A stretch of 64,000 nucleotides of DNA from CAWAYH01 sp963786195 (GCA_963786195.1 CAWAYH010000014.1:159375-223374); one strand, 5' to 3'; positions 51,019 to 60,781 are shown, numbered from the stretch's first letter. Notes: a model not told the origin generated them from the letters alone. A program made the numbers and translations.

Positions 51019-52671
51019 CTATTCCACGCGCAGAGCAGTCCGGGCGATGACTATCGATGACTGATCCGACATCGCGCGGAAGTACCCGACGAAGCGCCGC
51101 GGTTCGTCGGCATCGTACTGTGCGAGGTTCTGCGCCCAGCGGAAGGATATCGGCTGATAGCGGAGCACGACGTCCACGTCGAGCGGTCCGGTCGTAGCAC
51201 CGAGTATCACGCGATACCGGACGCGGTCACCGTCGGCAGTGAAGTTGCGATCTGTCGCGGCGCTTCCTCGGACCGCGATATCGTCGCCGGCGCTCGACTT
51301 GTCGAAGCCGCGAGGCAGCAGCCGGTTGTCCTTCACGAACCTGATGCCCTTCAGCAAGCCGGTCGTCACCACGCCGGCACTGTCGACCATCATCGACTCA
51401 TAGATCTGCACCTCGTCTGCCGAGCTGATGTCGTCGTGATGCGGTTCGTATCTGCTCGCGTCCGCGTCGTTGTCGTTGCCGGCAATGGCCCCGGAGGACT
51501 GCACCGCGCCTGATTCGAACACTGCACGACCGGTCTGGTCCCGGACGGTCACATGCAACCAGCTTCGGCGTGAGGGGTAGCCAGTCGGAAACTTGTGACC
51601 GGTCATATTCCGCACCAGCACGTCGACGCTCAGGAGACCATTCTCCGCGCGCGAAGCGGTTGCGGAGATGGCTGCGGTGCTCGACTGCAGCTGCAGCGTG
51701 GTTGCGCGGGCGTTCGCATCGAGCTCGCCAGCAAGCGCGTCGACGCCCAGGTCAGCCCGATACCTGTTCAGGATGCGAAGCATGAAGACGTTCCCGCCGA
51801 CAAACGTGTGGCGGCTGAGTCCCTGACGGGGCTCGCCGAGGACGGACGCGATCGCCGTCGGTTCCGGCACTTCCGGCATGTGGCATGACTGGCAGCTTCG
51901 CGCCTCGCGATACGCACTGTGTTGCCACTCGAGATATGGAACCTGCTCGGGGAGTGAGCCGATGACCTCGCCTCGTGGTCCGAGGGCCTTGGTGTACAAC
52001 GTGTGACACGTCGCGCACAGCGACGACTCCTGGATGTGGCTGGCTTCTGTCGGGGTGACAGCGGTTGCCGAATGCATCACACGCAGGCGGCCTGCGTCCA
52101 CCTGGAATGGCCCGAACATGGTCGCTCCGGAATCCCCGGCAGGGGCGACGACAAAACCTCCGCTGAAGCTCGCCGGCGTGCCGAGCCGCTCGCGGCTAAT
52201 CTGGTGGCAGAGGGTGCAGGACACACCGTCGGCGGCGAGTCGAGCCCCGTCCGAGTCCTTCTGCCCGACAGGCAGGTGGGCGAACACCTCTCCTTCGGCG
52301 CCCGCCGATCGAGCCAGCGTCCGCGCCATCGGCATGTGGCACGTGGCGCATTCGTCCTCGATCGCCTTTGCCTGGGATGGATGATCGAGTGTTTCTCGCC
52401 TGACTGACGCCTGCCAATAGGGATCGCGCGACGAGTTGGCCATGATCGATCCGCGCCACGCGGTCCCGATCGAGACATCCTCGCCCGATGGCGACGTCAG
52501 GCTGTTGTGACACGCGAGACAGTTGTCGGAGGTCTGAAAGCGTGGCGTCAGCGACGCGTCCTTCCGCCGCTCCGGGCCGGGCCCCTGCGCGAAGATGACC
52601 ACGCCGAGCCAAACGCCGAGTGCGCCGATCAGGACGCCGAACCTAGCGCCAGCCATCGAACAGACCGCCAT
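51019..52671 (-). CDS. pentaheme cytochrome c with C-terminal beta domain
   Basis: A 550-aa periplasmic or surface cytochrome with an N-terminal signal or anchor (VLIGALGVWLGVVIFAQG). Five heme-c motifs are visible: CLACH (51-55), CATCH (108-112), CTLCH (152-156), CATCH (219-223) and CQSCH (260-264). The C-terminal half (about 290-550) is beta-rich, with NMTGHKFPTGYPSRRSWLHV, and carries no further heme motif. It begins 29 bp inside the end of the preceding cytochrome-fusion gene, so the two are translated as a unit. Likely role: electron transfer across the periplasm with that partner. The electron donor and acceptor are unknown. Confidence 0.85.
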   Translation of the reverse strand: MAVCSMAGARFGVLIGALGVWLGVVIFAQGPGPERRKDASLTPRFQTSDNCLACHNSLTSPSGEDVSIGTAWRGSIMANSSRDPYWQASVRRETLDHPSQAKAIEDECATCHMPMARTLARSAGAEGEVFAHLPVGQKDSDGARLAADGVSCTLCHQISRERLGTPASFSGGFVVAPAGDSGATMFGPFQVDAGRLRVMHSATAVTPTEASHIQESSLCATCHTLYTKALGPRGEVIGSLPEQVPYLEWQHSAYREARSCQSCHMPEVPEPTAIASVLGEPRQGLSRHTFVGGNVFMLRILNRYRADLGVDALAGELDANARATTLQLQSSTAAISATASRAENGLLSVDVLVRNMTGHKFPTGYPSRRSWLHVTVRDQTGRAVFESGAVQSSGAIAGNDNDADASRYEPHHDDISSADEVQIYESMMVDSAGVVTTGLLKGIRFVKDNRLLPRGFDKSSAGDDIAVRGSAATDRNFTADGDRVRYRVILGATTGPLDVDVVLRYQPISFRWAQNLAQYDADEPRRFVGYFRAMSDQSSIVIARTALRVE

Positions 52672-53734
52672 CGAACCAATCCCAGAGAAAGTAGGTCAAG
52701 ACTTGCACATCCCGATCGGCGCGATCGGTGAGCGGAATCCGTAGGCCGGCATTGATCAGGATGTGTTGACGCCGGCTGAGGCTCACCTGCAGCTGTGGGA
52801 CGAGATCCCACTGCGTGCGCTCATCGCTGTCGAACGCCCTCGCGCCGACGACCTCCACGATTGGCGTCCAGGAGCGGCCGAAGCGATCCTGCATGAAGCT
52901 CTTGCCGAACGCGGTTCGCCAGAACGCCTCGCGGTCGGCTTGCTCGCGGTTCCACGGGAGCTCGACTCCCGCCTGGAACTGCACGAAGCCATCCGAGGGA
53001 AGGCTCTGCCCAACGGCCACGAACGGCTCGAACACCTTCACGCCCTGTCCGAATCCCTCGTTTTCCTTGCCGGTCGGAAGGATCAACTCCGCCGCGGCGC
53101 TCACAATCGTGCCGGCGTCGTGCGAGTGATACAGGACGTGTTTGAAGGCGAAGGCCGCATCGCCAAGCCCGGTCTGCCAACCTCCGCTGACATCCTTCTG
53201 GACGGCCACGGGAATCGCAACCTCGAACTGGCTGCGCGGGCCCAGGCGCTGTTCGTAAAGCAGTTCGTTTTCGACAGCCTCGCCGCCGACGATCGCGGTG
53301 CTGACAACCGTCTCGTTCTCGGGGAACGCTTTCTCGGTCAGGAGCGGCCGCGGGAAATTGAGCTCGCCACGCGGCCAGGCCTTGCTCTGGCAAAGACTCC
53401 GGATGTAAGCAAGCGTCAGCTCGATGTCTCGGCTCGACAGCGCGTCGCCGAACGCGGGCATCCGGCGATCGAACGCCCGAATCGGCCCGCCCATGTGCAC
53501 GATCGCGGCCCAGTCGGCGTCGGTTTCCGGCGTGGAAAACGCGCAGTCCGTGAGGTCGGGCAGCGGCGTGTCGAAGCCCACCGTCGTTCGCGGTTGGCCG
53601 CGCCCGTCGAGCCCATGGCACGCGGCGCACGCGGAACGATAGAGTCGTCGGCCTTCATCCTGGGCCGCCGGTGACCCCTGCGCCGCCGCGGATATGGCGG
53701 CCAGGGCAACAAGAATGATCTGCGCAACGAGCAT
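52643..53734 (-). CDS. cytochrome c domain fused to an outer-membrane beta-barrel-like domain
   Basis: A 363-aa exported protein (signal LVAQIILVALAAISAAAQG). Residues 24-115 form a class I cytochrome c: SACAACHGLDGRG with C36-x-x-C39-H40 and a candidate Met ligand in RRMPAFGDALSS. From about residue 135 to the end the sequence becomes a transporter-like barrel of the type annotated as phenol-degradation MetA-like outer-membrane proteins: QRLGPRSQFEVAIPVAVQKD, SAAAELILPTGKENEGFGQG and the C-terminal VQVLTYFLWDWFDGGLF. A heme domain fused to a barrel, in an operon with a pentaheme cytochrome, suggests a trans-outer-membrane electron conduit. The barrel assignment rests on pattern recognition. 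Confidence 0.75.
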   Translation of the reverse strand: MLVAQIILVALAAISAAAQGSPAAQDEGRRLYRSACAACHGLDGRGQPRTTVGFDTPLPDLTDCAFSTPETDADWAAIVHMGGPIRAFDRRMPAFGDALSSRDIELTLAYIRSLCQSKAWPRGELNFPRPLLTEKAFPENETVVSTAIVGGEAVENELLYEQRLGPRSQFEVAIPVAVQKDVSGGWQTGLGDAAFAFKHVLYHSHDAGTIVSAAAELILPTGKENEGFGQGVKVFEPFVAVGQSLPSDGFVQFQAGVELPWNREQADREAFWRTAFGKSFMQDRFGRSWTPIVEVVGARAFDSDERTQWDLVPQLQVSLSRRQHILINAGLRIPLTDRADRDVQVLTYFLWDWFDGGLFDGWR

Positions 53735-53869
53735 GGCTGCGTCCGTTCGCTCCGAAAGCCACGCAGCCTAACACGCACGTCATGAAGACCGATAACCTGC
53801 GACTGTTCTCAGATTGGCGACGATCTGGCTTGACGCGCCTGGGCCGGCAGTGGCACCCTCGCGTTCGGG

Positions 53870-56293
53870 ATGGGCAACGGTTCGCGCTGGGCAGGCCTCG
53901 CTGCCTTGTTCCGTGATGGTCGGTTCGCCGCCCGCGGACTTCGCCGAACGCCGGTCTTCACGCTCGTCGCAATCCTGTCGCTGGCCGTCGGTCTCGCGCT
54001 CGCGACGACCACCATCTCGGTCGTCAACGCATACCTGATCCGATCGCTGCCGTATCCGGAAGCGGACCGGCTGTACCACGTGCGGTACGCGCCGCCGGGT
54101 CCGTGGGAACCGCGCGGGATGACGGCGCTCGACTGGACGTCGGTCGAGGACGTCGTCGAGTTCCCCATCGCAGCGTCTGGTGAGTCGTTCTATTTCAGCG
54201 ATGGCGGCTACACGGTGTCGTTGCGAGGACTGCGGGTGACGCGTGGCTTCGTGAACGGCCTGGGCGTCCTGGCCGCGGCGGGACGAGGATTCACGCCCGA
54301 GGACTTCGTCGACGGCAGCGAACCCGTCGCGCTCATCGGGCATGCGGTGTGGCGCGACCGGTTCGGATCGGATCCCGGGGCGATCGGCCGCACGATGCGC
54401 GTCGCGCCGGAATCCGCTTCTGACAGAGCCGAGACGCTCCGGATCGTCGGCGTGCTTCAGCCAGGTTTCTACTACGGCCGTGACAGCAGGCTGAGCGTCG
54501 AAGTGCTGGTGGCGCACACCGTTCCATTGCGGGTCTACATGGTCCGCTTGCGGGATGGAGTCCCGACGGGCGCGGCGGAACGCCGCCTCACGGACGCCGC
54601 GCGGCGCGCCGCGACATCGCCGATTCCTGATGACTGGAGCGGCGTCCAGCTCGAGTCCGCCCACGATCGCTGGGTTGGAAGCCTCCGGCCCGTCCTGCTC
54701 GGCGTGACGGTGGCCGTGAGCCTCGTGCTCGTGATCGTCTGCGCAAACGTCGCCGTACTCGTGCTGCTCCGCTCGATGCAGCGCCGCAGGGAAGTCGCCG
54801 TGCGTCTGGCGCTAGGCTCGGCATGGTGGCAGATCGCGCGGATGCTCCTGATGGAAACCTCACTCGTGTGCGGCTTAGCCGCGGTGGCCGGCGTCGCCAT
54901 CGCGTCCGCGCTGCTCGCCGCGCTCGCGCCCCTCATCGAAAGGCAGCTTGCCCGGCCGGCGCCGGCTGCAACCGGCATCACGATTGATACGACGGTCCTC
55001 CTGATCGTCGGCGGCGTCTCCGCGCTGGTGGTGATCGCACTCTCGCTGGCGCCGCTCACGTCCTGGGGTCGCGCCCTGACGAATGCCCTGCGGCTGGACG
55101 AACGGGTCGCAAGCGAAGGACGAACGACGCGACGCCTGCGGAGCGGGCTGATCGCATTCGAGGTCGCGGGCTCGCTGGTTCTGCTCATCGCCTGCGGGCT
55201 GATGATTCGCAGCGTCATCAGGATGGTTGACACGGATCTCGGGTTCGACACGGACGGGCTCGCCAGGTCCCGGATCATGCTGCGCGCCCGAAACTACCCG
55301 GATGCCGCGGCGTTTCGGCAGTTCCACGGACGATTCGCTGCCGGCGTCTCGGACGCCGTGGGGTCGACAGTCGTGTTCAGCAGCTGGCCGCCCTTCGTTC
55401 CCCCTCCCACGCACCTCATCGAGACGGCCACAGAAAATGCAGCGGTGAACGCCGGCGCCATCACGGTCAGCGCCGGATACTTTTCGACCTTTGGTATCCC
55501 AATTCGCGAAGGGCGCGAGTTCACGGCGGAAGAAGCGTCCAGTGGGTCGCCGGTCGCCCTCGTCAGCGAGACGCTCGCCAGGCGGCTCTGGCCCGCGGGC
55601 GGCGCGCTCGGCCGGACGGTGCGTGAAGTGGAGCAGACACCGGGTGGCCCCACCCCGGGGCCCTGGCGCACGATCGTCGGGATCGCCGGCGATGTGCGGC
55701 AGGCCTACGATGACGACGAGCGGAGTGATTTCTATTCGCCAAGGACGCCCGATGGGCGGTTCGGTTCGTTCTATCTCCGCACGCGCCGGCCCGGGCCGCT
55801 CTTGTACGAGGACGTCCGCCGCGCCGCGGCTGCCATCGATCGCGATGCGGTCATCGATCCGCCTCGACTCGTCGCCGGCGACGATCAGGCGCTCGCCGGA
55901 ACGCAGTTCCTGACCTCTCTATTGACGGGGTTTGCCGTCATCGCGGCCGGTCTCGCGATGCTCGGCATCTACGGTGTCACCGCATACGCGGTGCAGCAGC
56001 GGCGCAAGGAAATCGCCATCCGGGTCGCGCTCGGCGCGTCCGACCGTGCGGTCATGAGGATGTTCCTGCGGGAGGGTGCTCTGGTCCTCTGTGCGGGCAC
56101 GCTGACGGGACTCGTCGGCGGCGCGATCACATCGCGAGCGCTCAGCAGCCAGATCTTTGGCGTACAGAGCATCGACGCTGCGACGTTCGGTCTTGCAGCA
56201 ACGGTGCTGCTGGCCGCTGGATTCGCCGCCGTGTTCTGCGCCGCGCGCCGCGCGGCACTCACCAATCCGGCGAGCGCCCTCAACGCACGGTGA
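53870..56293 (+). CDS. ADOP-type FtsX/MacB ABC permease
   Basis: An 807-aa acidobacterial duplicated permease with two FtsX modules. The opening LFRDGRFAARGLRRTPVFTL and helix ILSLAVGLALATTTISVVNA are typical. A periplasmic MacB-core domain, the first FtsX trio (LLGVTVAVSLVLVIVCANVA; QRRREVAVRLALGSAWWQIA), a second core and the last module follow (GLAMLGIYGVTAYAVQQRRK; EIAIRVALGASDRAVMRMFL; RAALTNPASALNAR). Such permeases work with a separate MacB-type ATPase, not present here, to export peptides or move lipoproteins mechanically. The N-terminal PadR-linked leader seen in many ADOP proteins is absent. The gene is intact and diverges from the cytochrome operon. Confidence 0.88.
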   Translation: MGNGSRWAGLAALFRDGRFAARGLRRTPVFTLVAILSLAVGLALATTTISVVNAYLIRSLPYPEADRLYHVRYAPPGPWEPRGMTALDWTSVEDVVEFPIAASGESFYFSDGGYTVSLRGLRVTRGFVNGLGVLAAAGRGFTPEDFVDGSEPVALIGHAVWRDRFGSDPGAIGRTMRVAPESASDRAETLRIVGVLQPGFYYGRDSRLSVEVLVAHTVPLRVYMVRLRDGVPTGAAERRLTDAARRAATSPIPDDWSGVQLESAHDRWVGSLRPVLLGVTVAVSLVLVIVCANVAVLVLLRSMQRRREVAVRLALGSAWWQIARMLLMETSLVCGLAAVAGVAIASALLAALAPLIERQLARPAPAATGITIDTTVLLIVGGVSALVVIALSLAPLTSWGRALTNALRLDERVASEGRTTRRLRSGLIAFEVAGSLVLLIACGLMIRSVIRMVDTDLGFDTDGLARSRIMLRARNYPDAAAFRQFHGRFAAGVSDAVGSTVVFSSWPPFVPPPTHLIETATENAAVNAGAITVSAGYFSTFGIPIREGREFTAEEASSGSPVALVSETLARRLWPAGGALGRTVREVEQTPGGPTPGPWRTIVGIAGDVRQAYDDDERSDFYSPRTPDGRFGSFYLRTRRPGPLLYEDVRRAAAAIDRDAVIDPPRLVAGDDQALAGTQFLTSLLTGFAVIAAGLAMLGIYGVTAYAVQQRRKEIAIRVALGASDRAVMRMFLREGALVLCAGTLTGLVGGAITSRALSSQIFGVQSIDAATFGLAATVLLAAGFAAVFCAARRAALTNPASALNAR

Positions 56294-56297
56294 ACGG

Positions 56298-56425
56298 AGG
56301 GGGCGGAGGGAAGGAGATCACACACGGAGACGCGGAGACGCGGAGGACAACTAGGGTTTCCCAGAAGACCATACTTCGTTGCTTCGTGCCTCCGTGTGTG
56401 ATCCCCTCCGTTCTCTCCGCCCCCT
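56298..56425. terminator. large hairpin filling the convergent gap, candidate bidirectional terminator
   Basis: The arms at 56298-56329 and 56390-56425 pair in two perfect blocks: AGGGGGCGGAG with CTCCGCCCCCT (11 bp) and GATCACACACGGAG with CTCCGTGTGTGATC (14 bp), with a looser stretch between. The loop side carries the tandem GGAGACGC units. It starts 5 bp after the ADOP stop and reaches the first base of the stop of the converging metalloprotease. No T-run is present, so termination is inferred from position. The ACACGGAGRCRCGGAG core looks like a dispersed repeat. Confidence 0.6.
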
Positions 56426-58642
56426 TACTTCGTCTCCCCCTGGGGGCTCGTCGTCATCGTCGATCGTCCGCCGGTCGTCTTCGACCAGTAGTTGATCCAC
56501 TCCTGACGGATGCCGTTGGCGCGCTCGATCAGCTCGCGGCTCGGCGGCGAGCCCTTCATCACAATCGCGACGATGCCCGTGTTGAACTGTTTCCGGGCCT
56601 GCTCGTACGGCGGCATCCGCGGGCCGTTCGCGGCAATCACGTCCTGAATTCTGATGTTCACCCTGTCGGCGCGGAAGATGGGATTCCCCTTGTCATCCTT
56701 CCCCGCTGCAACGAGGTTGCGAAGCAGAAAGAAGTCGGGCACCTCAGGCGCCGGAATAATCCCCATGAAGTAGAGATCGAGGTGTGAATAACCGTTGGCG
56801 GGCACGTAGAAATCGTCGTCCAGCTGCGTGAACGTGCCGTCGCCGTTGTCCTTCCACGCGCCGCCACCCATCGCTGATGCTTCGACGGGACGGCGGTACG
56901 GATACGCGGCCGGGACCTGGAGCCCGCGCGCCCAGTGCGTCGGGCCGAGCGGAAACGTCTCGCCGTTTACGGTGGCTGATGCGAAGGCCGCCCAGCGATG
57001 GCCGAGCTCGTGCCCGATTTGCGACATCCCGAGGTTGTAGCCGTTCATCGTTCCATCCGGCGATCGCTCCATCCCCTGGTTGGAGCCGATGTAGATCGGC
57101 TGAATGAACGTCGATTGAAGGCGGCCACCGCTGCAGAAGCTCTCCGGTCCGCGTCCGCCGCCGCCCGGGCGGAATCCGGTGATGGAGTTGTCCATCGGTC
57201 CGGTCGCGGGAGTGCCCGCTTCCTGATTGTCGACGCGGAAGTCCGAATACCACGCGAGGAAATCGAACCGATCGCCGAGGGCCTTGATCACCGAGCAGGC
57301 CATGTCCGCGGTACGCGGCAGGCCGGCGTGGTGAAACGACTCGAAGACGATCGAGAACGGACCGTCGCGGCGGTTCACCGCGGACAGGTCGATCTCCGGG
57401 CTGCGCAGACCATCGAGCTTCGTGACCACCGGTTGAAGCTGATCGACGGTCGCAGGTGGTGTACCGGCAGCCATCGCGTCCACCGCCATACCGATCTGCT
57501 CGCCGGACTTGAATGCTCTGGGCAACGTGCCGACGAGGGAGATCGTGTTCCCCTCGATCCTGACGCTGGTCGAGGCGCCGGTACCGGACGCGACGTAGCG
57601 AGGCGTCCCGCCACCACCGCCACCGCCGCCGCGGCCCTGTGTCGTTCCTCGGATAGTCCACATGACGTCGGCATCCATCGTCTCGACACCGGTCGCAAAC
57701 GGTTTGTCGAAGTCAAACGCCACACGATAGGCGATGCCGCCCAGCTGGGCGTCCCCTTGGGGAATGATCGGCCCGCGAGTCTCGATGGCAACCTCGAGAA
57801 ATAGGCCGTCGATGACAGATGCCTTGACGCTTCTGATGTCGAGATGAGCCCCAACCGCGGGATCCTCCGGATCCGCAAACGTGGCCACCTGACGTTTGGC
57901 GCCGGTCGTCACCATGGGATACAACCCGACGATCGCGTCCTTGACCGCGACCTCGTCGTACCGAGAAATCGATGCCTCCGTCCTTTCGCAAGACCGCCTG
58001 GAACCGGTTCACCGTTGGCACCCACGTGAAATCGAACACACCAGCCGAGGGCTCCGTGAGCGTCCACGTCACGACGACCCGATCCGCCAGCTCTTTGACG
58101 AAGCGCGGTCCGGAGACGCGTGGCTTGAGGAACACGTCGATCGCGGGGTTGGCGTTGACCAGGGTGCTGGCGGCCTCTCGCAGCTCCGCGAACCGGCCAA
58201 CCGTCGCCCCGCCACCACCGCCGCCACGGCCGCCCCGGCCCTGTGGCGGATCGACACCGAAACTGATCGTCCCGGTCTGCCCCACGACGAATGAGTTCCA
58301 GCTCTTGCCCGAGTATGGGAACGTGAAGTTGCGGAGCGTCACCAGCGGCTCCTTCAGCTCGGTGCCGAGCTCCGCGTCCCACTGGACCGGCATGTTCTGC
58401 GCGCGGTAGCCGGCCCCGTCACGCGTGAAGCGAAGCGTCCGCCGGCCCAGATCGAACAGGTTGGGCGACGCGATGACGCCTGCGTCCAGTTCGAGGACGA
58501 TCAGGTCCCCCCTGGTCGTGACCGTGCCTATCGACCGGCCGGGAGGCTGCGGCTGGTTCTGCGCGCCCAGCGCGGCCACCATCATGAAGAGCCCAAGAAT
58601 GAAGAGCCCCAACGTCCCGTCCTGACAGCGCTTGCGGATCAT
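56425..58642 (-). CDS. secreted HExxH zinc metalloprotease-like protein, one frameshift
   Basis: About 738 aa with a signal peptide (FILGLFMMVAALGAQ). The N-terminal half is beta-rich (LVTLRNFTFPYSGKSWNSFV; PRFVKELADRVVVTWTLTEP). The zinc-peptidase motif HELGH is in MSQIGHELGHRWAAFASATV (about 57000-57035), followed by NGYSHLDLYFMGIIPAPEVP. Frames join near 57960, where DGGIDFS is followed by YDEVAVKDAIVGLYPMVTT in the other frame. Three glycine/arginine-rich runs interrupt the chain (GRGGRGGGGGG; GRGGGGGGGG; PGGGGRG). The peptidase family is uncertain beyond the zincin motif. It faces the ADOP gene across a hairpin and is divergent from the deacetylase. Confidence 0.75.
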
Positions 58643-58720
58643 CTGCTCAACTCCACGGTTTGCTCACGACTCCACTCCGGCCGACACTACAATAGCCGAA
58701 CAACCTTCCCCGGAGCTTCG

Positions 58721-59695
58721 ATGACTAAGACGCGTTCGGCGTGCCTCCTGCTTACCGCGGCGACGACGATCGGCCTGACGGTCTGGCCGTCAGCGCAGCA
58801 GCAGGCCCCGAACCAGCCAGGGACAAAAATGACGGAGGCGCAGCTTCGCGAAGTCATCGATCTCGCGAGGGCGGGCCGGAAGCTGACGCCGAAGTCGTGG
58901 CCGAACGGCGCCCGCGTCGCGGTCTGCCTGAGTTTCGACACCGACACCGAGGCGCCGCACCTGCGCGACGGCACGACGTCTCCGACGGCGCTGTCGGCGG
59001 CGGAGTTCGGCGCGCTGACGGGCATGACGCGAATCCTCGCGATGCTCGATCGGCATCAGGTGCCGGCGACGTTCTTCATGACGGCGGTCGACGCCATGCT
59101 GCACCCCGAGATGGTGGCAGGCATCCAGAAGAGCGGCCGCCACGAGATCGGGGTTCACGGGTGGATTCACGAGACGCCCACGCGGCTGACCGCGGACGAG
59201 GAGGAGCGGCTGCTCGATCAGGCCATCAGCTACCTGACGAAGGCCACCGGCAAACGGCCCATCGGGTATCGCGCGCCGTCATGGGCGTTCAGCACGGCCA
59301 CGCTCGATCTGATCCTGAAGAAGGGGTTTCAGTACGACAGCAGCCTGCAGGCCATGGACGAACCGTACGAAGTGGTCTCGCGCGGCAAGCCGACCGGCCT
59401 CGTGGAGCTCGCCATCGACTGGACGCTGACGGAAACGCCGTTTCTGGGCTCGAACGGCCGCATGCCGCAGCCCGAGCTGCTCTACAAGCTCTACAAGGAT
59501 GAATTCGACGGCGCCTACGAGGAACGCACGATGTTCGTGCTGACGCTGCACCCGTATCTCAGCGGGCATCGCGCGCCGATGCAGCATCTCGATCGATTCG
59601 TCGCGTACATGAAGTCGAAGCCCGGCGTGTGGTTCGCCACGGCCGCGGACATCGCGCAGTACGTGCGCGAGCAGGCCGGCATGCCGACGCGCTGA
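58721..59695 (+). CDS. exported polysaccharide deacetylase (NodB fold)
   Basis: A 324-aa protein with a signal peptide (ACLLLTAATTIGLTVWPSAQ). NodB metal and catalytic residues are present: D73 and D75 in CLSFDTDTEAP, then H146 and H150 in HEIGVHGWIHE. RAPSWAFS is motif 3 and TLHPYLSGHRAPM motif 5. The arrangement resembles the PuuE / H. pylori PgdA-like branch, whose members remove N- or O-acetyl groups from glycans or act on amide rings. The exact substrate is open; an acetylated polysaccharide fits the glycan-rich neighbourhood. The gene is intact. Confidence 0.87.
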   Translation: MTKTRSACLLLTAATTIGLTVWPSAQQQAPNQPGTKMTEAQLREVIDLARAGRKLTPKSWPNGARVAVCLSFDTDTEAPHLRDGTTSPTALSAAEFGALTGMTRILAMLDRHQVPATFFMTAVDAMLHPEMVAGIQKSGRHEIGVHGWIHETPTRLTADEEERLLDQAISYLTKATGKRPIGYRAPSWAFSTATLDLILKKGFQYDSSLQAMDEPYEVVSRGKPTGLVELAIDWTLTETPFLGSNGRMPQPELLYKLYKDEFDGAYEERTMFVLTLHPYLSGHRAPMQHLDRFVAYMKSKPGVWFATAADIAQYVREQAGMPTR

Positions 59696-59739
59696 CCGTT
59701 CAGTGTTTCCTGAGGCCAGCCGCAAGCGAACGGTAAGCA

Positions 59740-59998
59740 CCTGGGTACCGTGCCGAGCGCCTCGAAGTAGTTGTCCGAGACCAGCTCCGCCGCGAGCGGA
59801 CGGCCTTTGGACGAGACGTACCTCGTGCTCGCCGCGAGCACGTCGCGTGAGCCACACGTGGTGGGTCGCGTCATGGAAGCGCTCCCGGGCAACGGTGACG
59901 TTCCCGAACGCTCTGGAGGCCGCGTGGCGCGCCTCGCCGGGGCTGAGCCCCTCGGCGATGAGCCGGTCGGTCTCGAGATCGAGGTGGGATTCGAATCT
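59740..59998 (-). pseudogene. remnant of an ADOP ABC permease
   Basis: Two separated blocks of an ADOP permease occur in neighbouring frames. The first, about 59998-59846, is the N-terminal leader RFESHLDLETDRLIAEGLSP with EARHAASRAFGNVTVARERF. The second, about 59847-59740, is an internal piece, KGRPLAAELVSDNYFEALG, from the periplasmic core. In intact family members these are separated by at least a hundred residues that include the first transmembrane helix, so a large internal deletion has occurred. No start, ribosome site or remaining FtsX helices are visible. This is genuine decay rather than a single-base error. Confidence 0.7.
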
Positions 59999-60065
59999 CT
60001 TCTGAGAAGTCCTCGTCGTCTCGGGTCGACATCCAACCCGAGTATGGCGGACGCCGGGTCGAGTG

Positions 60066-60461
60066 TCAACCCGACGAACGAGTGGGCCTTCTGGGCCGCC
60101 GCGCGGGCGGGGCCGCCAGCTCGTACGCGTGCTGCAGCCGCTCGGAGACCTCCGTCCAGTTCGGACGGTTATCAAGATACACGCCCACCCATCCGGACGG
60201 CCCCACGTAGGGCGGACTGAAGTACCGGTCCGGCGCGCGCGAAATCAGCATGTCCTGCGTCGTGTGCGTAGCACGGCACCAGACCGCGTGCCGCCCGGCG
60301 CCGTGATGGTTCGCCGCGTCCGCAAACGTCGCGAACATGCGCTTGCCGACCCAGAACGTCGGTTCCCCGTGCGACGTCTTCTCCCACGCCCCGTCCAGTC
60401 CCAGGCACAGCGCCCGAATCTTCGCGATGGGAGATGCGTTGGTCTTGCTCTGTCGAGGCAT
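60066..60461 (-). CDS. MmcQ/YjbR-family protein
   Basis: A 131-aa protein of the MmcQ/YjbR (CyaY-like fold) family. Visible blocks: AKIRALCLGLDGAWEKTSHG, EPTFWVGKRMFATFADAANH, SPPYVGPSGWVGVYLDNRPN and WTEVSERLQHAYELAAP. Members are annotated as DNA-binding-like, but their activity is unclear. The start at 60461 (MPRQSKTNASP) matches the usual N-terminus; the longer frame adds an unrelated leader. The gene is intact and lies between two ADOP remnants, all within 1 kb. Confidence 0.82.
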   Translation of the reverse strand: MPRQSKTNASPIAKIRALCLGLDGAWEKTSHGEPTFWVGKRMFATFADAANHHGAGRHAVWCRATHTTQDMLISRAPDRYFSPPYVGPSGWVGVYLDNRPNWTEVSERLQHAYELAAPPARRPRRPTRSSG

Positions 60462-60554
60462 GACTGATGGTCTCAGGAATCGTAGCGGCCCCGGAATCCT
60501 GCCGTTCGTCACCGGTCGGGCAGGCCCGGGTTGCGGACATCATAGACTTACGTG

Positions 60555-60655
60555 ATGCAGGATATCCGGCTCGCCTTCCGCACGCTTACTGCCTCGCCTC
60601 CTACATCCCTGCGACGGGCGGCGGGATCTCGCCGCTCGCGGCGCTCGGACGCTGA
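60555..60655 (+). pseudogene. scar of an ADOP permease: both ends, no middle
   Basis: The stretch opens with ATG and MQDIRLAFRTLTA, the standard N-terminus of ADOP permeases. After some 13 codons it passes, in the next frame, straight into CLASYIPATGGGISPLAALGR and a stop (60653-60655), which resembles the family C-terminus (YIPARRAARIxPLxALR). About 750 codons between are missing. The rest of the gap to 60781 holds no further recognisable coding sequence. This looks like an internal deletion by recombination. Confidence 0.6.
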
Positions 60656-60781
60656 TCGCTTCCAGGCCCTCGGCGCGGCTGACCTCAGCTCTCCGAACCG
60701 CGCTCCGGAACAGCGCAGCTCGAAACTCCACCGCACGTGGCACCGCGATTGCGACTGCTCCACTCAGGAGATGAACACCCC

